DNA of 6,230 nt from an uncultured Bacteroidota bacterium. GTDB taxonomy: Bacteria > Bacteroidota > Bacteroidia > Bacteroidales > SZUA-534. The notes under the pieces were generated by a model. It did no database searches, was not told the DNA's origin, and was given only the letters and a program-made list of their open reading frames with translations. Of this stretch, positions 4,952-6,230 are shown one piece after another; position 1 is the first letter of the stretch, and the number at the start of each line of letters is the position of its first letter. The translations under genes and the position numbers were made by a program. Where the stretch lies: NCBI GenBank assembly GCA_937885735.1, contig CALABN010000252.1:1-6230 (forward strand). The letters are read 5' to 3'.

Positions 4952-6230
4952 TTAACAGTCATAATTTCACTCAACACCGATTCCGAACCGTCGGCAAAGA
5001 TTGCCTTGACCGCATAGCTGTATGCATTGCCAAGCTTTATGTGGACATCTTCATACGTGCATTCCGTTGTCTGCGTATATGGCTTCAAAGGTTCGTCGTT
5101 GACAGCCCTGAAAATGACATAATGCGTAGCGCGAGGATCTGCATTGGTCCACGACAATTTGACCTTGCCAGCCTCGTTGCGCACCTTCAGCGGCATTGCG
5201 TTCTCCTTTATCGACACCCTGAACCTGAACGGATCTGACGGTTTCGACTCGTTGCCGGACTCATCTACAGCCACTATCTGGTACACATAGATGCTTCGAG
5301 CCATTACTGCGCTGTCGATGTATTCGCCAACGGATTTTTCGGCAGATGCCCACACCTCAACATAGGCACTGTCAGTCAGCAACCGGCGCATCACCTTGTG
5401 CGAAACCACATCGGACGAACCGCTTGGGCGCCATTCCACCTTTGGATATCCATCGGCACTTGCCACGCCCTTCATTACCGGTGACGATGGCGCAATGGTG
5501 TCCGGGCGGCTGAGTTCGAGCGTTTCCGACGGTTCAGAAAGGTTGTCACGCGCATCAATCGCCTTAACCTGATAGTATATCTTGCGTGTCAATGTGTTGA
5601 GGTTCACGCTGGTATTATATACCGTATCATTGAATATCTCATTTGAAAGCAAGGCGAATTCAGCATTCGGCAAGTTTGAATAATAGACACGGTAGCCTGC
5701 CAAGTCGCTCTCGGTATTGGCCTTCCACGACAGCGACACCACGCCCGACGAATCGATAACTCCCGCAAAGCCCACTGGCGGTGCCGGCGGGAAGCTGTCG
5801 GTAAGTTGCACATAGGTGAAATATGGCGTAAGCATCTCTGTCTCATGGTTGTATACCGATATCTTGTAATAGTTTGTCATATCAGGGAAATCGTCGATGA
5901 ACTTTCGTTGTTGCGAATTGGTTCCATCGTAAATTTTGTGCAACGGCACATTGGGACCGCTCTGGACATATATCCTGAAACCTGTGACACTGGCATTCAT
6001 GCTATCGGGAAACTGCCACACAAGCTCAATGCGGCGGTTGTCGATGACGTTGTAGTCGACTATAGTGGGGATAGCCGACAAAGGAATGGATCCGGCAGCC
6101 TCAACAGTGTCAGACGGCTGGCTCATTCGTCCAAAGCAGTCGATGCCCCGTACCCGATACTGGAACGGCACATTGTTGACTGGCAACGAGTCGGTATAGA
6201 ATACAATGTTAGGGTCGCTTTCTTCCGACG
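4948..6230 (-). CDS. Fibronectin type III repeat protein (5' end outside window)
   Basis: The frame is open to the right edge of the window; 426 residues are visible and the true start is upstream. A TTG at 6186-6184 is only an internal Leu: codons before it continue in the same Fn3 strand (IVFYTDS, then VPFQYRVRGID). In visible numbering there is the end of one Fn3 module (to about 45), then four complete ones at about 53-144, 148-243, 246-337 and 345-426. Each has a core Trp (71, 168, 266, 360) and a Tyr-rich strand ending in A-V/I-D or similar, with D-x-x-G/N-x-x-S/E-P-S closing loops. It ends at MTVK right after the last module, so it has no T9SS sorting domain. The protein is likely envelope- or surface-located and made together with the barrel encoded next. 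No enzyme domain is visible in this part; one could lie in the missing N-terminus. Confidence 0.9.
   Translation of the reverse strand, partial: SEESDPNIVFYTDSLPVNNVPFQYRVRGIDCFGRMSQPSDTVEAAGSIPLSAIPTIVDYNVIDNRRIELVWQFPDSMNASVTGFRIYVQSGPNVPLHKIYDGTNSQQRKFIDDFPDMTNYYKISVYNHETEMLTPYFTYVQLTDSFPPAPPVGFAGVIDSSGVVSLSWKANTESDLAGYRVYYSNLPNAEFALLSNEIFNDTVYNTSVNLNTLTRKIYYQVKAIDARDNLSEPSETLELSRPDTIAPSSPVMKGVASADGYPKVEWRPSGSSDVVSHKVMRRLLTDSAYVEVWASAEKSVGEYIDSAVMARSIYVYQIVAVDESGNESKPSDPFRFRVSIKENAMPLKVRNEAGKVKLSWTNADPRATHYVIFRAVNDEPLKPYTQTTECTYEDVHIKLGNAYSYAVKAIFADGSESVLSEIMTVK

Noticed and set aside
6184..6186. TTG as the start codon of the Fn3 gene
   Set aside because: The frame remains open for at least 14 more codons to the window edge, and those codons continue an Fn3 beta-strand, so the TTG is an internal Leu and the gene is partial.

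Overview
The window looks like chromosomal DNA from an anaerobic or host-associated member of the Bacteroidota, most likely order Bacteroidales (Prevotella-like or a rumen/gut relative). The main evidence is a C-terminal type IX secretion (T9SS) type A sorting domain on the first gene, GLUG plus InlB-type B-repeat architecture, an AT-rich leader without a Shine-Dalgarno sequence, and an outer-membrane barrel with a signal peptide cut before Gln. The genus cannot be fixed from the sequence alone.

Layout: positions 1-868 hold no convincing gene. This is an AT-rich spacer with several inverted and direct repeats that may be regulatory. Positions 869-3136 (+) encode a 755-residue secreted repeat protein: signal peptide, about six GLUG motifs with an unusual Cys pattern, four InlB-like B-repeats, a short Asp-Thr-rich linker, and a T9SS sorting domain. 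Positions 3146-3193 form a long, nearly perfect hairpin with A/T flanks, placed between two convergent genes and expected to stop transcription from both sides. Positions 3221-4951 (-) encode a 576-residue predicted outer-membrane beta-barrel. Positions 4948-6230 (-) encode the C-terminal 426 residues of a fibronectin type III repeat protein whose 5' part lies beyond the window; its stop codon overlaps the barrel start (ATGA).

How they fit together: all three products are envelope or surface proteins. The + strand protein is probably exported by T9SS and anchored or released at the cell surface, where GLUG and B-repeats usually act as adhesive or stalk modules. The two minus-strand genes are almost certainly co-transcribed and translationally coupled, so the Fn3 protein and the barrel may work as a pair, but their function is not known to me. 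Nothing in the window is a defence system, mobile element, CRISPR array or RNA gene that I can support. The most interesting leads are the coupled Fn3/barrel pair, the Cys ladder in the GLUG array and the repeated GTGTTAAT motif in the long upstream spacer.
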